Shown here: positions 16,996-25,481 of the stretch, one piece after another | Layout of the letters: the number at the start of each line of letters is the position of its first letter | Position numbering within the stretch: the stretch's first letter is position 1 | DNA from: Rhodobacteraceae bacterium (ex Bugula neritina AB1) | Lineage (GTDB): Bacteria > Pseudomonadota > Alphaproteobacteria > Rhodobacterales > Rhodobacteraceae | Length of the DNA: 33,744 nt | Direction: 5' to 3' | NCBI GenBank assembly: GCA_001730095.1 | Contig: MDLF01000097.1 | Span: 1-33,744 of the forward strand | Notes under the pieces: model-generated | What the model saw: the letters and a program-made list of their open reading frames with translations, nothing else | What the model was told of the DNA's origin: nothing | The model's database searches: none | Translations under genes and position numbers: made by a program

Positions 16996-18234
16996 TTAGC
17001 CGGCTTTTTCCAGTTCAAACGCATCATGCAGCGCCTGCACGGCCAGCTCCATGTATTTGCGGTCGATCAGCACCGAAATCTTGATCTCAGAGGTGGTAAT
17101 GACCTTGATGTTGACGCCTTCATCCGACAACACCTTGAACATCTTTGCCGCCACGCCGGACTGCGAACGCATGCCGATGCCGACCACCGACACTTTGGCC
17201 ACATCAATGTCGGCCAGCAGTTCAGCATAGTTCAGCTCGCCCTGCTCCTTGATCGCCAGCAGCGCTTTTTCGGCACGCGCCACCTGGTCGGTCGGACAGG
17301 AGAAGGTCATATCCGTGCGGCCGTCTTCCGAGACGTCCTGCACAATCATATCGACGTTCACACCCGCTTCGGACAGCGTGGTAAAGATGGTCGCCGCAAT
17401 ACCCGGGCGGTCTGCCACCGACTGCACGGTCAGCTTGGCTTCGTCACGGGAATAGGCCACACCGGCCACAACATTGGATTCCATGATTTCCTCCTCGTCG
17501 CAGACCAGGGTTCCGGCCTCGTCGGACTGTTCCTCAAAACTCGACAGCACGCGCAGCTTCACCTTATAGCGCATTGCCAGTTCAACCGAGCGTGTCTGCA
17601 GCACCTTGGCCCCCAGCGAGGCCAGCTCCAGCATTTCCTCAAACGCAATCTTGTCCAGCTTGCGCGCCTTGCCGCAGATCCGCGGGTCGGTGGTATAAAC
17701 GCCGTCCACATCGGTGTAGATGTCGCAGCGTTCTGCCTCAAAGGCTGCTGCAAATGCTACGGCGGTGGTGTCAGAACCACCACGGCCCAGCGTGGTGATG
17801 CGGCCCTCGGGGCTGATGCCCTGGAAACCGGCCACAACCGCCACTTTCATGCCTTCGGCAAACTTGGCGTTGATGTTCTCCGGCGGGATCTCCTCGATCC
17901 GGGCCTGGCTGTGCGCCGAGGTGGTCTTGAGCGGCACCTGCCAGCCCTGCCAGCTGCGCGCCGGGATATCCATCTCCTGCAGCGTCAGCGCCATCAGGCC
18001 TGCGGTCACATTCTCGCCCGAGGACACAACCGCGTCGTATTCGCGCGCGTCATACAGCGGCGAGGTCTCACCGACCCAGCCAACCAGTTCGTTGGTCTTG
18101 CCGGACATCGCCGATACGATGACGATCACGTCATAGCCCTTGGCCACCTCAACGCCCACACGTTTGGCGGCGCGGCGGATGCGGTCAAGATTGGCGACTG
18201 AGGTGCCGCCGAATTTCATCACAAGTACGGGCAT
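16996..18234 (-). CDS. lysC: Aspartate kinase
   Basis: Phosphorylates L-aspartate with ATP, the first step towards lysine, threonine, methionine and diaminopimelate. It has 412 residues, the usual length for alphaproteobacterial LysC. KFGGTSV is at residues 7-13, VSAMSGKTNEL in the kinase domain, GFQGISPEGRITTLGRGGSDTTAV around 143-167, and DVDGVYTTDPR near 180. Two ACT domains follow (about 265-335 and 345-405, with DRPGIAATIFTTL, VNVDMIVQDVS, VGIGMRSQSGVAAKMF). These bind allosteric amino acids, so feedback inhibition by lysine and/or threonine is expected. The ATG at 18234 has only a weak GGGAG about 12 nt upstream. The next gene upstream (trkH) is about 200 bp away. Confidence 0.97.
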   Translation of the reverse strand: MPVLVMKFGGTSVANLDRIRRAAKRVGVEVAKGYDVIVIVSAMSGKTNELVGWVGETSPLYDAREYDAVVSSGENVTAGLMALTLQEMDIPARSWQGWQVPLKTTSAHSQARIEEIPPENINAKFAEGMKVAVVAGFQGISPEGRITTLGRGGSDTTAVAFAAAFEAERCDIYTDVDGVYTTDPRICGKARKLDKIAFEEMLELASLGAKVLQTRSVELAMRYKVKLRVLSSFEEQSDEAGTLVCDEEEIMESNVVAGVAYSRDEAKLTVQSVADRPGIAATIFTTLSEAGVNVDMIVQDVSEDGRTDMTFSCPTDQVARAEKALLAIKEQGELNYAELLADIDVAKVSVVGIGMRSQSGVAAKMFKVLSDEGVNIKVITTSEIKISVLIDRKYMELAVQALHDAFELEKAG

Positions 18235-18438
18235 GCGGAACGGGTCTCCCTGCGCTTGCGGGTTTCAGTCCCGAGCCTCATATGCGAGCGGCCCCCCAAG
18301 GGCAAGAGCATGCGCGCCTTACAGACAAGTAAGCTGCAGCCCCGCCCAGAAATTCAGTGCGGCAAAGCACCACAAGGCGCCGCTGACGCAATTTCTGGCA
18401 AACCCGCAGACTGCAGGGCAGCCCGCTGGCAGCATCCT

Positions 18439-19887
18439 TCAGGCGCGCCAGAACCGCAGGGTCAGGATCGCATAAACAGCCATCAGCTCCAGCCGCCCGA
18501 TCAGCATCGCAACGCTCAATATCCACTTTGCCGGGTCGTTCAGGGAAGAGAAATTGCCCGCAGGTCCGATGATATCGCCCAGGCCGGGGCCGATATTGGC
18601 CATCGCCGTTGCAGCCCCGGAAACTGCCGTCACAAAATCCAACCCGGTCAGCGCCAGCATCCAGGCGACAATGCCCAGTGTCACCACAAAGAACATGAAA
18701 AAGGAGATCACCGAGCTGAGAACATCAGCATCCACCGGGCGGCCTTCATACCGCGTCAGGAACATCCCATGCGGCGACCGGATGCGCTGGATCTGCACCT
18801 TGATCGAGGCAAACAGCAGCTGGTACCGGAAAATTTTCACGGAACACGCCGTCGACCCCGCACAGCCGCCAATCAGCCCCGTGAAGAAGAAGATCATCAC
18901 AAGGAAACTGCCCCACTGCATATAGTCCGCACTGGCATAGCCGGTGCCGGACATGATCGAGGTGATATTGAACAGCGCCGAACGCAGCGCCTCCTCGCCC
19001 CCATGCGGGCGGGCGTAGTACAGAACCCCTGTCGCCACTGCGACCAGCAACCCCAATGTCACCATGAACCCGCGGATCTGACTGTCGCGCAGCAAAGGGG
19101 TACCGTAGCCATTGATCAACTGCACATACCGCACAAATGGCAGCGCAGCCAAAATCATGAAAACAGAAGCGGCATATTCCACCGACCCGGAAAAGGCGCC
19201 AAATGAGGCGTCGTAATTTGCAAAACCGCCGGTTGCGATGGTCGTCATCGCATGTACCAGCCCATCAAAGGGCCCCATGCCCATCATCATGTAAACCAGC
19301 ATGCAGGCCATCGTCAGCGACACGTAGATCAGCGAAATCTGTTTGGCGATCGCCTGTGCACGGGGCAGAATTTTCCCAAAGGTATCAAAGCTCTCGGATT
19401 TGAAGATCTGCATCCCGCCAACCCGCAGCTCAGGCAGGAACACCATCGCAACCACGATGATGCCGATGCCGCCCAGCCATTGTAGGATGCCGCGCCACAG
19501 CAGCAGCCCACGCGGCAGATCATCAAGACCCGAGATCACGGTGGAACCGGTGGTGGTCAGCCCGGACATCGCTTCAAAGAATGCATCGACAAAGCGCAGC
19601 TCGGTTGCGCCCAGCATCAGCGGGATCGCCCCAAACAATGGCAGCGCCAGCCAGACCGTGGTGGTCAGCAGGAAGGTCTGACGGATGCTCAACCCCTCCT
19701 TAACACCGTTGGCGCAGCTCAGCGCCAGCAGGCCGCCCACCAGAATGGTGAACACTGCGCTTTCCAGAAACACATGCCATTCCCCCCGGCCGTCATAAAG
19801 ATCGACCAGCAGCGGGAACACCATCATGGCCCCCAGAATAACGACCAAAAGGCCGATGACATACCCAACCGGGCGCAGATCCAACAT
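18439..19887 (-). CDS. trkH: TrkH/KtrB-family potassium uptake protein
   Basis: Integral inner-membrane subunit of a Trk-type potassium transporter, 482 residues. Four repeated membrane-pore-membrane units are visible, each with a selectivity-filter-like loop: GLTTTGSTVISGL, MTTIATGGFANYD, TSIMSGTGYASAD and ATAMANIGPGLGD. The conserved GGIGIIVVAMVFLPELRVGGMQ segment and GLIGGCAGSTACSVKI are also diagnostic of TrkH. A TrkA partner is needed for regulation but is not in the window. The ATG at 19887 is preferred to a TTG at 19917; the ribosome-binding site is weak for both. The gene starts 47 bp after the histone-like gene and may be cotranscribed with it. Confidence 0.94.
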   Translation of the reverse strand: MLDLRPVGYVIGLLVVILGAMMVFPLLVDLYDGRGEWHVFLESAVFTILVGGLLALSCANGVKEGLSIRQTFLLTTTVWLALPLFGAIPLMLGATELRFVDAFFEAMSGLTTTGSTVISGLDDLPRGLLLWRGILQWLGGIGIIVVAMVFLPELRVGGMQIFKSESFDTFGKILPRAQAIAKQISLIYVSLTMACMLVYMMMGMGPFDGLVHAMTTIATGGFANYDASFGAFSGSVEYAASVFMILAALPFVRYVQLINGYGTPLLRDSQIRGFMVTLGLLVAVATGVLYYARPHGGEEALRSALFNITSIMSGTGYASADYMQWGSFLVMIFFFTGLIGGCAGSTACSVKIFRYQLLFASIKVQIQRIRSPHGMFLTRYEGRPVDADVLSSVISFFMFFVVTLGIVAWMLALTGLDFVTAVSGAATAMANIGPGLGDIIGPAGNFSSLNDPAKWILSVAMLIGRLELMAVYAILTLRFWRA

Positions 19888-19934
19888 GCGGCGCAGCGTT
19901 GGCCCGCAGCGCCGCAAGTGTCAAGTCTGCGGTC

Positions 19935-20630
19935 TTATTCGTCGCTGCCGCCGGTGCCCGCAGCGTTGCGCGTCGGCATCTGCGGCGGCGTGGCGGGTTT
20001 GCGCGGCCGTTTTTGCGGTGTGTCTTTCATATTCTGCCCCTGATCCGCAGCGCTGCGACTGCCTGCTGAAACGCTATGAAGTTCAGCAGTCGCAGCCTGT
20101 GCAGCAGCAGCTTCGGTCCGGACTGCCGCTCTGGCAGCAGCGACAGGCTTTTCAGCCGGACCCGCTTTGGCTGGCGCATGTTTCACCGTTTCTGCCTGGC
20201 CTGCCGTTCCCCTGGCCTGCGGCTTGGGCTTGGTAGCCGCCGCACTGGTTCCGGGCTTCGGCTGCTTGCGGTCAGGCGCCGTGCGGACAGCAGCCTGGCG
20301 GGCAGTGGTCTTGCGGGCAGCCGACTTGCGCTGCACCGGTTTTCTTGGCTGTGTGCCGACCTGCTTTTCCGCTACAGCATCCGCCGCAGCATCCGGCTTC
20401 TGAAGGTCTTGCGGAGCTGCCTCAGTTTCGCCCGCCGCTGCTGACATTCCCGCCTGCAACAGGCGCCGCTGAGCCTCCAGCATGGACCGGGCCAGCCGCA
20501 TCTGCTGATAAGGCGCCTGCAGCGCGGCCTCAGCCGCCTGACGCCACAGCTTCACCTGCATACCGGCCGCAATTCCCGCCCATTCATGCATTCTTGCCGA
20601 CAGCCCGGCCGTCTGATGTTTGCTTATCAT
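19935..20630 (-). CDS. Lys/Ala/Pro-rich histone H1-like protein with helical (phasin-like) N-terminus
   Basis: A 231-residue protein of two parts. Residues 1-62 look amphipathic and helical (MHEWAGIAAGMQVKLWRQA, MRLARSMLEAQRRLL), as in phasin-like proteins. Residues 63-231 are low-complexity, rich in Ala, Lys, Pro, Arg and Gln, with basic patches such as RKSAARKTTARQ and QKRPRKPATPP, resembling histone H1/KAP-type DNA-binding tails. The ATG at 20630 is supported by GGGAG 8 nt upstream; the frame stays open further upstream but the translation there is unlike protein. Function is unknown. Nucleoid association or PHA-granule association are both possible. Confidence 0.7.
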   Translation of the reverse strand: MISKHQTAGLSARMHEWAGIAAGMQVKLWRQAAEAALQAPYQQMRLARSMLEAQRRLLQAGMSAAAGETEAAPQDLQKPDAAADAVAEKQVGTQPRKPVQRKSAARKTTARQAAVRTAPDRKQPKPGTSAAATKPKPQARGTAGQAETVKHAPAKAGPAEKPVAAARAAVRTEAAAAQAATAELHSVSAGSRSAADQGQNMKDTPQKRPRKPATPPQMPTRNAAGTGGSDE

Positions 20631-20922
20631 CGGAATCTCCCTGAAATTCTGTGCTAGACGTGCTCCGGAACATGGTGCCCTGTTCGGACAACAACGACGG
20701 GAGCAGGCGCCGGAGAGCCTCCGGGCCGGATGCAGCGGAATTCGAGCCGTCCTTTGCAGACACCAGCGCACAAGCTCCCTCCTCCGATGGAAGGTCTTTC
20801 CAAAGGAGTCGCAGAGCAGGCTAACATGGGTTTCTGCACAGCAGCGTAAAACTTGCGGCAATGCAGAAATTTCCGCGGTTCAAACAGCCGCCCGCCTCAT
20901 TTCCAAGCAAATCCGGCGGGGT

Positions 20923-22026
20923 TTACCCCTGGTGGATCAGAGTCGAGAACAGCTTGGGATCCAGACTCATGGATTTGAACAGCGCACCTTGCGTCAGCAC
21001 GCTGACCGCATCATGGCTGTGCAGGCTTTCCTGATGGCTTGCCACCACCCGGAAGTCACCGATCCGCGCATCGCCCTGCAGGGCTTGGCAGAACAGCCGC
21101 GCCGCGTCTTCGACAAAGATCGGATTGGCCGCGTTCAGCTCGGCAAAGGCCTGCTCATCCTCGCGTTTCACCATCACCTGGGTCTCGGTCGGCACCGCCT
21201 TGCGGCACAGTTCGATCAGGTCCTCGAACCACAGACAGTCGCTGCCCGGCACCGACTGCACCGAAATCCGTGCCACTGAGCGTTGCGAGTGCGGAGTTGC
21301 CAGCTGTCCACGCGCCTGGCGGGCATGCTCTGACAATTCCAACGAGCATGGGCAGGTCGAGGAATAGACATAGTCCAGGTGCATGATCTTCTCACGCACG
21401 CCGTCATGATCCACCAGTTCCAGCGCAAAGTCGTAATATTGATAGCCGCTCAGCCCCGAGCGCAGACTATTCACCCGCACCGGAAAGGAAAACCGCATCT
21501 GGATGCGCGCATCCGGGCTGTCCAGATCGCTCAGATAATCATCCAGCGCGCTGGCCATCACCTCAAAGCTAAAGGTGCTTTCCGCGTGTTTGTAGAAGGT
21601 CCGCATGATCCGGGACATGTTGATGCCCTTCTTGCCCGCGTCCAGAGACACGGTGCCGGTCACGCTGGTTTCCAGCGTCAGATCACCGTCGTCGCGCGTA
21701 TGAAACCGGATCGGCAGGCGGAAGTTCGAAATACCCACATGCTGAATCTGCTCCTTGGCGCCGCGGATCAGGCTGGTCGGCCCGTTCTGCAAATCCGGCA
21801 GCGTCGCGCGATAGGCCTCATCCGACTGGAAGCCTTCAGGATACTGCCGCGATAGCTCGGGGTAATTGCCGACTTCGCGGCCCGGCAGCAGCCGCGCCAC
21901 CGCCGGATCCAGCTCGGCGACTTCGGTTTCCGTCACAGTTCCGGCCCAGGCCCGCAGCACCTTCAGCGCCGCAGCCGCATCCTCGCGGTCCGGCGCCTCG
22001 GCAGCGTCGCGGTTATGAATGTTCAT
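20923..22026 (-). CDS. folE2: GTP cyclohydrolase FolE2 (type IB)
   Basis: Converts GTP to 7,8-dihydroneopterin triphosphate, the first step of folate and pterin synthesis. It has 367 residues. Seen are the family regions VGISNFRLPI, GTVSLDAGKKGINMSRIM, the metal/active-site segment YVYSSTCPCSLEL (cysteines near 221-224), QRSVARISVQ, VMVKREDEQAFAELNAANPIFVEDAAR and the ASHQESLHSHDAVS histidine cluster. FolE2 uses metals other than zinc and is often induced on zinc limitation, but I see no clear Zur box upstream. The ATG at 22026 has GGGGGA 7 nt upstream; the GTG at 22032 would be too close to it. It follows the LysR gene by about 110 bp on the same strand. Confidence 0.96.
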   Translation of the reverse strand: MNIHNRDAAEAPDREDAAAALKVLRAWAGTVTETEVAELDPAVARLLPGREVGNYPELSRQYPEGFQSDEAYRATLPDLQNGPTSLIRGAKEQIQHVGISNFRLPIRFHTRDDGDLTLETSVTGTVSLDAGKKGINMSRIMRTFYKHAESTFSFEVMASALDDYLSDLDSPDARIQMRFSFPVRVNSLRSGLSGYQYYDFALELVDHDGVREKIMHLDYVYSSTCPCSLELSEHARQARGQLATPHSQRSVARISVQSVPGSDCLWFEDLIELCRKAVPTETQVMVKREDEQAFAELNAANPIFVEDAARLFCQALQGDARIGDFRVVASHQESLHSHDAVSVLTQGALFKSMSLDPKLFSTLIHQG

Positions 22027-22136
22027 CGGCACATCCCCCAGTGATACGGCCCATATAGAGACCGGCAGGCCACTCTCATATACTGTTACGCGGCAATTTT
22101 CAAAACGGATTCGCCATTTGCGGCAGTACCGGCGCC

Positions 22137-22991
22137 TTAACGGACCCCCAGCACCTCTGCAAGGGCTCGCAAGCGGCGGGATCGTGACTTGTAATGAGGG
22201 GTGACCAGTACGTAGGGGCGTGGCATTTCCAGCGCAGGGCCGTCCAGCCGGTGCAGCCTCCCTGCTCCGGTTTCGCTCTCCACCACCTGCTCCGGTAGCA
22301 ATCCGATGCCCAGCCCCGCCTGCACCAGGGCGACCACCGATGGCACCGACTGCCCATTGGCCACCGCAACAGCATTTTGGCGCACAATCCCGTGCTGCTC
22401 GAAATAGTGCCGCCAGCCCGGCACCGACGTGATCGTCTCGCCCCAGCTCACTTCCACCAGCGGCGCTGTCCGGATCTCCATTTGGGGCTCCATGCCAACC
22501 GGCACCAGCCGGTCGGCAAACAGGTCCTGTGTCCGGTGTTCAGGATGCTCACCGCCATAGGTCAGACGGGCGTCAATCCCCTCTGCCTCCAGGTCAATCC
22601 GGTCATCCTCAATCCTGAGCCGCACAGTCACATCAGGCCGTGCCTCTGCAAAGGCCTTCAGCCGCTGCGGCAGCCACAGAAGCGCCAGAGCAGGCGTGGC
22701 GGAAATCACCAGCGGCCGGCGAGAGCCGCCATCGGTCAGCGCCTCGGTGAAACTGGCGATCTCGGCCAGCGCTCCGGCCGCCTTCTGATAATACCCGCGC
22801 CCGGCATCGGTCAGCCGCACCCGGTTGGCCCGGCGGGTGAACAGCTTGAGGCCCAGCCAGTCCTCCAGGTTCTTCACCTGCATTGACACCGCAGCAGAAC
22901 TGACACCCAGTTCCGCCCCCGCAGCCGAAAAGCTGCCGGTGCGGGCGGCGCATTCAAAGGCGCGCAGGGCGTTCAGTGGTGGCAGCTTCAT
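22137..22991 (-). CDS. LysR family transcriptional regulator (GcvA-like)
   Basis: A DNA-binding regulator of 284 residues. The N-terminal helix-turn-helix is PLNALRAFECAARTGSFSAA, with LGVSSAAVSMQVKNLEDWLG, LFTRRANRVRLTDAG and GYYQKAAGAL following, a pattern of the GcvA-like subgroup. A periplasmic-binding-like effector domain follows to the end (ISATPALALLWLPQRLKAF, GLGIGLLPE). The ATG at 22991 is chosen because LysR proteins begin just before this helix; the 28 extra upstream residues do not look like protein. It is divergent from the oxygenase at 23103, with a LysR-type palindrome between them, so the oxygenase is the predicted target. The inducer is unknown. Confidence 0.93.
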   Translation of the reverse strand: MKLPPLNALRAFECAARTGSFSAAGAELGVSSAAVSMQVKNLEDWLGLKLFTRRANRVRLTDAGRGYYQKAAGALAEIASFTEALTDGGSRRPLVISATPALALLWLPQRLKAFAEARPDVTVRLRIEDDRIDLEAEGIDARLTYGGEHPEHRTQDLFADRLVPVGMEPQMEIRTAPLVEVSWGETITSVPGWRHYFEQHGIVRQNAVAVANGQSVPSVVALVQAGLGIGLLPEQVVESETGAGRLHRLDGPALEMPRPYVLVTPHYKSRSRRLRALAEVLGVR

Positions 22992-23003
22992 AGTGGCACA
23001 TTG

Positions 23004-23016
23004 TAAGAAATTCTTA
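23004..23016. promoter_or_regulatory. Candidate LysR box TAAGAAATTCTTA
   Basis: A perfect 13-bp palindrome with the T-N11-A form of LysR recognition sites, placed 13 bp upstream of the LysR start and 87 bp upstream of the oxygenase start. AT-rich sequence (ATATTTTATAG, 23027-23037) follows toward the oxygenase and could be its -10 region. The position suits autorepression and activation of the divergent gene. This is inference. Confidence 0.5.
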
Positions 23017-23102
23017 TGCTCGCCAAGATATTTTATAGTGGTCAGATCACGACCCAGCACGCAGGTTTCCGACAAACCTCAGGAAACACCAAGGAACACC
23101 CG

Positions 23103-23891
23103 ATGCACGGCATTCTCGATCTCGACCGTTACCCGCTCGACCGCCCCGGCACGCCAGAATGGCAAGCCCTGGTGGACCGCTGCCGCGCTGAGCTGGCAGC
23201 GGACGGTATGTTCAGCCTTGCCGGGCTGATGAAACCGGACGTCGCCCAGAGTGCTGCCGATGCGCTGAAGGGAAAGTTCGAAACCGAAAGCTTTCACCAC
23301 AAGCGCTGGCACAACATCTATTTCAAGGACGCAGTCGACGGCCTGGCGCCGGACCACCCGGCGCTACAAAAGGTCGAGACCTCGAATTTCACCCTTTGCG
23401 CTGACCAGTTCCCGGACTCGCCGGTGTTGCGGCTTTATGACTGGCCGCCTTTTGCCCAGTTCCTGGCCGCCACCATGGACAAGCCTGCGCTCTACACTAT
23501 GGACGATCCGCTGGCGCGGCTGAACATCATGTCCTACGGTGCCGATCAGGCGCTGAACTGGCATTTCGACCGCTCCGAGTTCACCACAACCATGCTGCTG
23601 CAGGCACCGGACGAAGGCGGCGAGTTCATCTACAGCCCGGAACTGCGCACGGACGATGACCCAAATTACGAAGGGGTCGAGCGGCTGCTGGCGGGGACTG
23701 ATCCGAACATGCGCTCAATCACCCTCGATCCCGGCACTCTCAATATTTTCCGCGGCAAGAACTCGCCCCACCGGGTCGGCACGGTAAAAGGATCAAAGAC
23801 ACGGGTGATCGCGGTTTTCACCTTCTATGAAAACCCCGGCGTGCGGTTCTCGGACGAGGAAAACATCGGCTTCTACGGCCGGGCCTCCTGA
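23103..23891 (+). CDS. Fe(II)/2-oxoglutarate-dependent oxygenase, HalD/BesD-like family
   Basis: Non-haem iron oxygenase of 262 residues. H154 and D156 in LNWHFDRSEF and the distal H223 in SPHRVG give a full facial triad. R234 in KGSKTRVIAVFTFYE is the likely 2-oxoglutarate carboxylate ligand. The N-terminal PGTPEWQALVDRCRAEL and LNIMSYGADQALNWHF resemble proteins databases label HalD/BesD family halogenases. True halogenases of that group replace the triad Asp with Gly, so this one should hydroxylate (or desaturate) rather than chlorinate, probably a free amino acid (inference). The ATG at 23103 has AAGGA 7 nt upstream. It is divergent from, and likely controlled by, the LysR gene. Confidence 0.85.
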   Translation: MHGILDLDRYPLDRPGTPEWQALVDRCRAELAADGMFSLAGLMKPDVAQSAADALKGKFETESFHHKRWHNIYFKDAVDGLAPDHPALQKVETSNFTLCADQFPDSPVLRLYDWPPFAQFLAATMDKPALYTMDDPLARLNIMSYGADQALNWHFDRSEFTTTMLLQAPDEGGEFIYSPELRTDDDPNYEGVERLLAGTDPNMRSITLDPGTLNIFRGKNSPHRVGTVKGSKTRVIAVFTFYENPGVRFSDEENIGFYGRAS

Positions 23892-23905
23892 CCCGGCATC
23901 TGTCC

Positions 23906-23936
23906 CAAAAAAGAGAGGGGGCTGTCTGCCCCCTCT
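23906..23936 (-). terminator. Intrinsic terminator downstream of metZ
   Basis: A perfect 9-bp stem AGAGGGGGC (23914-23922) with GCCCCCTCT (23928-23936) and a 5-nt loop. On the minus strand it is followed directly by a T-run (23912-23906). It lies 75 bp past the metZ stop and 15-45 bp past the oxygenase stop, so it ends metZ transcription and may also block the convergent oxygenase message. A second small hairpin, GAGCC-TGC-GGCTC, adjoins it at 23938-23950. Confidence 0.75.
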
Positions 23937-23961
23937 TGAGCCTGCGGCTCAATTCACCCCC

Positions 23962-23985
23962 GAGGATATTTTCGGCCAGATGAAT
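23962..23985 (+). repeat. Dispersed intergenic box, diverged copy (GAGGATATTTTCGGCCAGAT)
   Basis: Located between the metZ stop and its terminator. It shares the TATTT-N-CCAGA framework of the boxes at 26202, 27917 and 30384 but is diverged in the second half. Confidence 0.4.
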
Positions 23986-24010
23986 AAAGGATCTTCCGAC
24001 TGAAGCGGTG

Positions 24011-25201
24011 CTACGCCTGCGAGGCTTCCAGAGCCGCTTTGAGATCAGCGATCAGGTCGTCCGCATCTTCCAGCCCGACCGAAAAACGCACCAGACCGGG
24101 GGTAATACCCAGCTCTTCCTTCAGTTCATCGCTCAGACGCTGATGAGTGGTGGTCGCCGGATGGGTGGCGATGGATTTTGCATCGCCCAGATTGTTGGAG
24201 ATTACCGGAATGGTCAACGCATTCAGACACTTGAACGCCGCCGCCTTGCCGCCCTTCAGATCCAGAGACAAGACGGTGCCGCCCTTGCCGCCCAGTTGGC
24301 TCTGCACCAGCGCGCTCTGCGCATGGCCCGGCAGACCCGGGTAGATGGTGCGCTCCAGCGCCGGATGGCCATCCAGAGCCTCGGCAATCTTCAGCGCGCT
24401 TTCAGCCTGTGCGTTGACACGCAGATCAATCGTCTCCAGTCCCTTCAGCATCACCCAGGCATTGAATGGGCTGAGGCTGCCGCCGGTATGTTTCATATAG
24501 GGTTCCAGCGTGCCGCGGATGTAGTCCTTGGTGCCCAACACCACACCGCCCAACGCCCGGCCCTGGCCATCAATATGCTTGGTCGCGGAATAGATCACCA
24601 CATCGGCGCCCTGCGCGATGGCCTCCGAGAACACCGGGGTCGAGAACACATTGTCCACCACCACTGTTGCCCCAACGGCATGCGCGATCTCTGCGACGCC
24701 TGCGATGTCGATCACCTCCAGCGTCGGGTTCGACATGCTCTCAAAGAACACTGCTTTGGTGTCCGGACGCACCGCCGCCTTCCAGGCCTCCAGATCGGTG
24801 CCGTCGATAAAGGTCACCTCGACTCCGAAACGGCCCAGAACATCGGCCAGGATATAGTTGCAGGAGCCGAACAGCGCCTTGGCTGACACAATGTGATCAC
24901 CCGCCTTCACCAGCGAGGTCAGTGCGCCGTTCACGGCCGCCATGCCCGACGCGGTGGCAAAGGCATCCTCTGCCCCTTCCAGCGCCGCGATACGCTTTTC
25001 GAACATGTCTACAGTGGGGTTGCCGTAGCGGGCATAGATGAACTCATCCGGGCCGGTCTCGATGAACCGCGCCTCTGCCTGCTCGGCGTTGTCGTAGACA
25101 AAGCCCTGGGTCAGGAAAATGGCTTCGCTCACCTCATTGTACTGGCTGCGCCGGATGCCGCCGTGGACCAATTTGGTGCGCTTGTTCCAATTCTCGCTCA
25201 T
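24011..25201 (-). CDS. metZ: O-succinylhomoserine sulfhydrylase
   Basis: A PLP enzyme of 396 residues of the Cys/Met-metabolism family that makes homocysteine from O-succinylhomoserine and sulfide. Seen are GFVYDNAEQAEARF, YARYGNPTVDMFEKRIAALEGAE, ATASGMAAVN, the ESMSNPTLEVIDI segment, VVVDNVFSTP and the Schiff-base lysine K208 in YSATKHIDGQGR. The start with RTKLVHGGIRRSQYNE is characteristic of MetZ. The ATG at 25201 has AGGAG upstream; the frame extends to 25309 only because it runs through the leader RNA. It is regulated by the SAM-II riboswitch and terminator immediately upstream. The closest alternative is cystathionine gamma-synthase, but the N-terminal pattern and the riboswitch favour MetZ. 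Confidence 0.95.
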   Translation of the reverse strand: MSENWNKRTKLVHGGIRRSQYNEVSEAIFLTQGFVYDNAEQAEARFIETGPDEFIYARYGNPTVDMFEKRIAALEGAEDAFATASGMAAVNGALTSLVKAGDHIVSAKALFGSCNYILADVLGRFGVEVTFIDGTDLEAWKAAVRPDTKAVFFESMSNPTLEVIDIAGVAEIAHAVGATVVVDNVFSTPVFSEAIAQGADVVIYSATKHIDGQGRALGGVVLGTKDYIRGTLEPYMKHTGGSLSPFNAWVMLKGLETIDLRVNAQAESALKIAEALDGHPALERTIYPGLPGHAQSALVQSQLGGKGGTVLSLDLKGGKAAAFKCLNALTIPVISNNLGDAKSIATHPATTTHQRLSDELKEELGITPGLVRFSVGLEDADDLIADLKAALEASQA

Positions 25202-25229
25202 AGTCTGTCTCCTAGCGCCCTCAGCGCAC

Positions 25230-25262
25230 AAAAAAACCCCAATCGGCCAAGCGAAAGGGGGT
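25230..25262 (-). terminator. Intrinsic terminator/attenuator in the metZ leader
   Basis: On the minus strand the sequence reads CCCCC, then a 16-nt interval containing a small TCG/CGA stem, then GGGG directly followed by seven T residues (25236-25230). It lies between the SAM-II aptamer and the metZ ribosome-binding site (about 25208-25212). This position fits premature termination controlled by SAM binding. Confidence 0.65.
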
Positions 25263-25276
25263 CCTTCACGTCCTGA

Positions 25277-25330
25277 CCTCTTTAGCGGTGTGTTTAACGT
25301 GGCCCGCAATCCGGTAACAAATCGCCACGA
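25277..25330 (-). ncRNA. SAM-II riboswitch upstream of metZ
   Basis: Reading the minus strand, CGTGGCGATTTG is followed by an ACCGGATTGCGG loop region, then GCCACGTTAAA and CACACCGCTAAAG. This is the SAM-II consensus. CGTGGC (25329-25324) pairs with GCCACG (25303-25298) to form P1, and the conserved TTAAA and GCTAAAG elements form the pseudoknot. The aptamer binds S-adenosylmethionine and normally lowers expression of methionine genes. The terminator at 25230-25262 follows at once. The GST gene diverges on the other side. Confidence 0.9.
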
Positions 25331-25481
25331 TGTGATGCCCGGGCTTTACGCAGTTTGCGGGATTCGGTCAAGCATCAGCAGAAGCGTTCGTTTCAAATTA
25401 CACCGAAGTCAGCCCCCCAAGCCCTTGCCTGCCCACAGGCGCCTGTGGTCCTGTAGCCACGCAATCTGACGGAGAGTTCAC

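Noticed and set aside
18346-18398. 9-bp inverted repeat CCAGAAATT / AATTTCTGG between lysC and trkH
   Set aside because: The arms are 35 bases apart and do not extend, with no T-tract. Too weak to call a terminator or operator.
24008-24886. 292-codon plus-strand open frame opposite metZ
   Set aside because: It is fully inside metZ on the other strand, with a shadow-like composition (Arg/Gln/His-rich) and no recognisable family.
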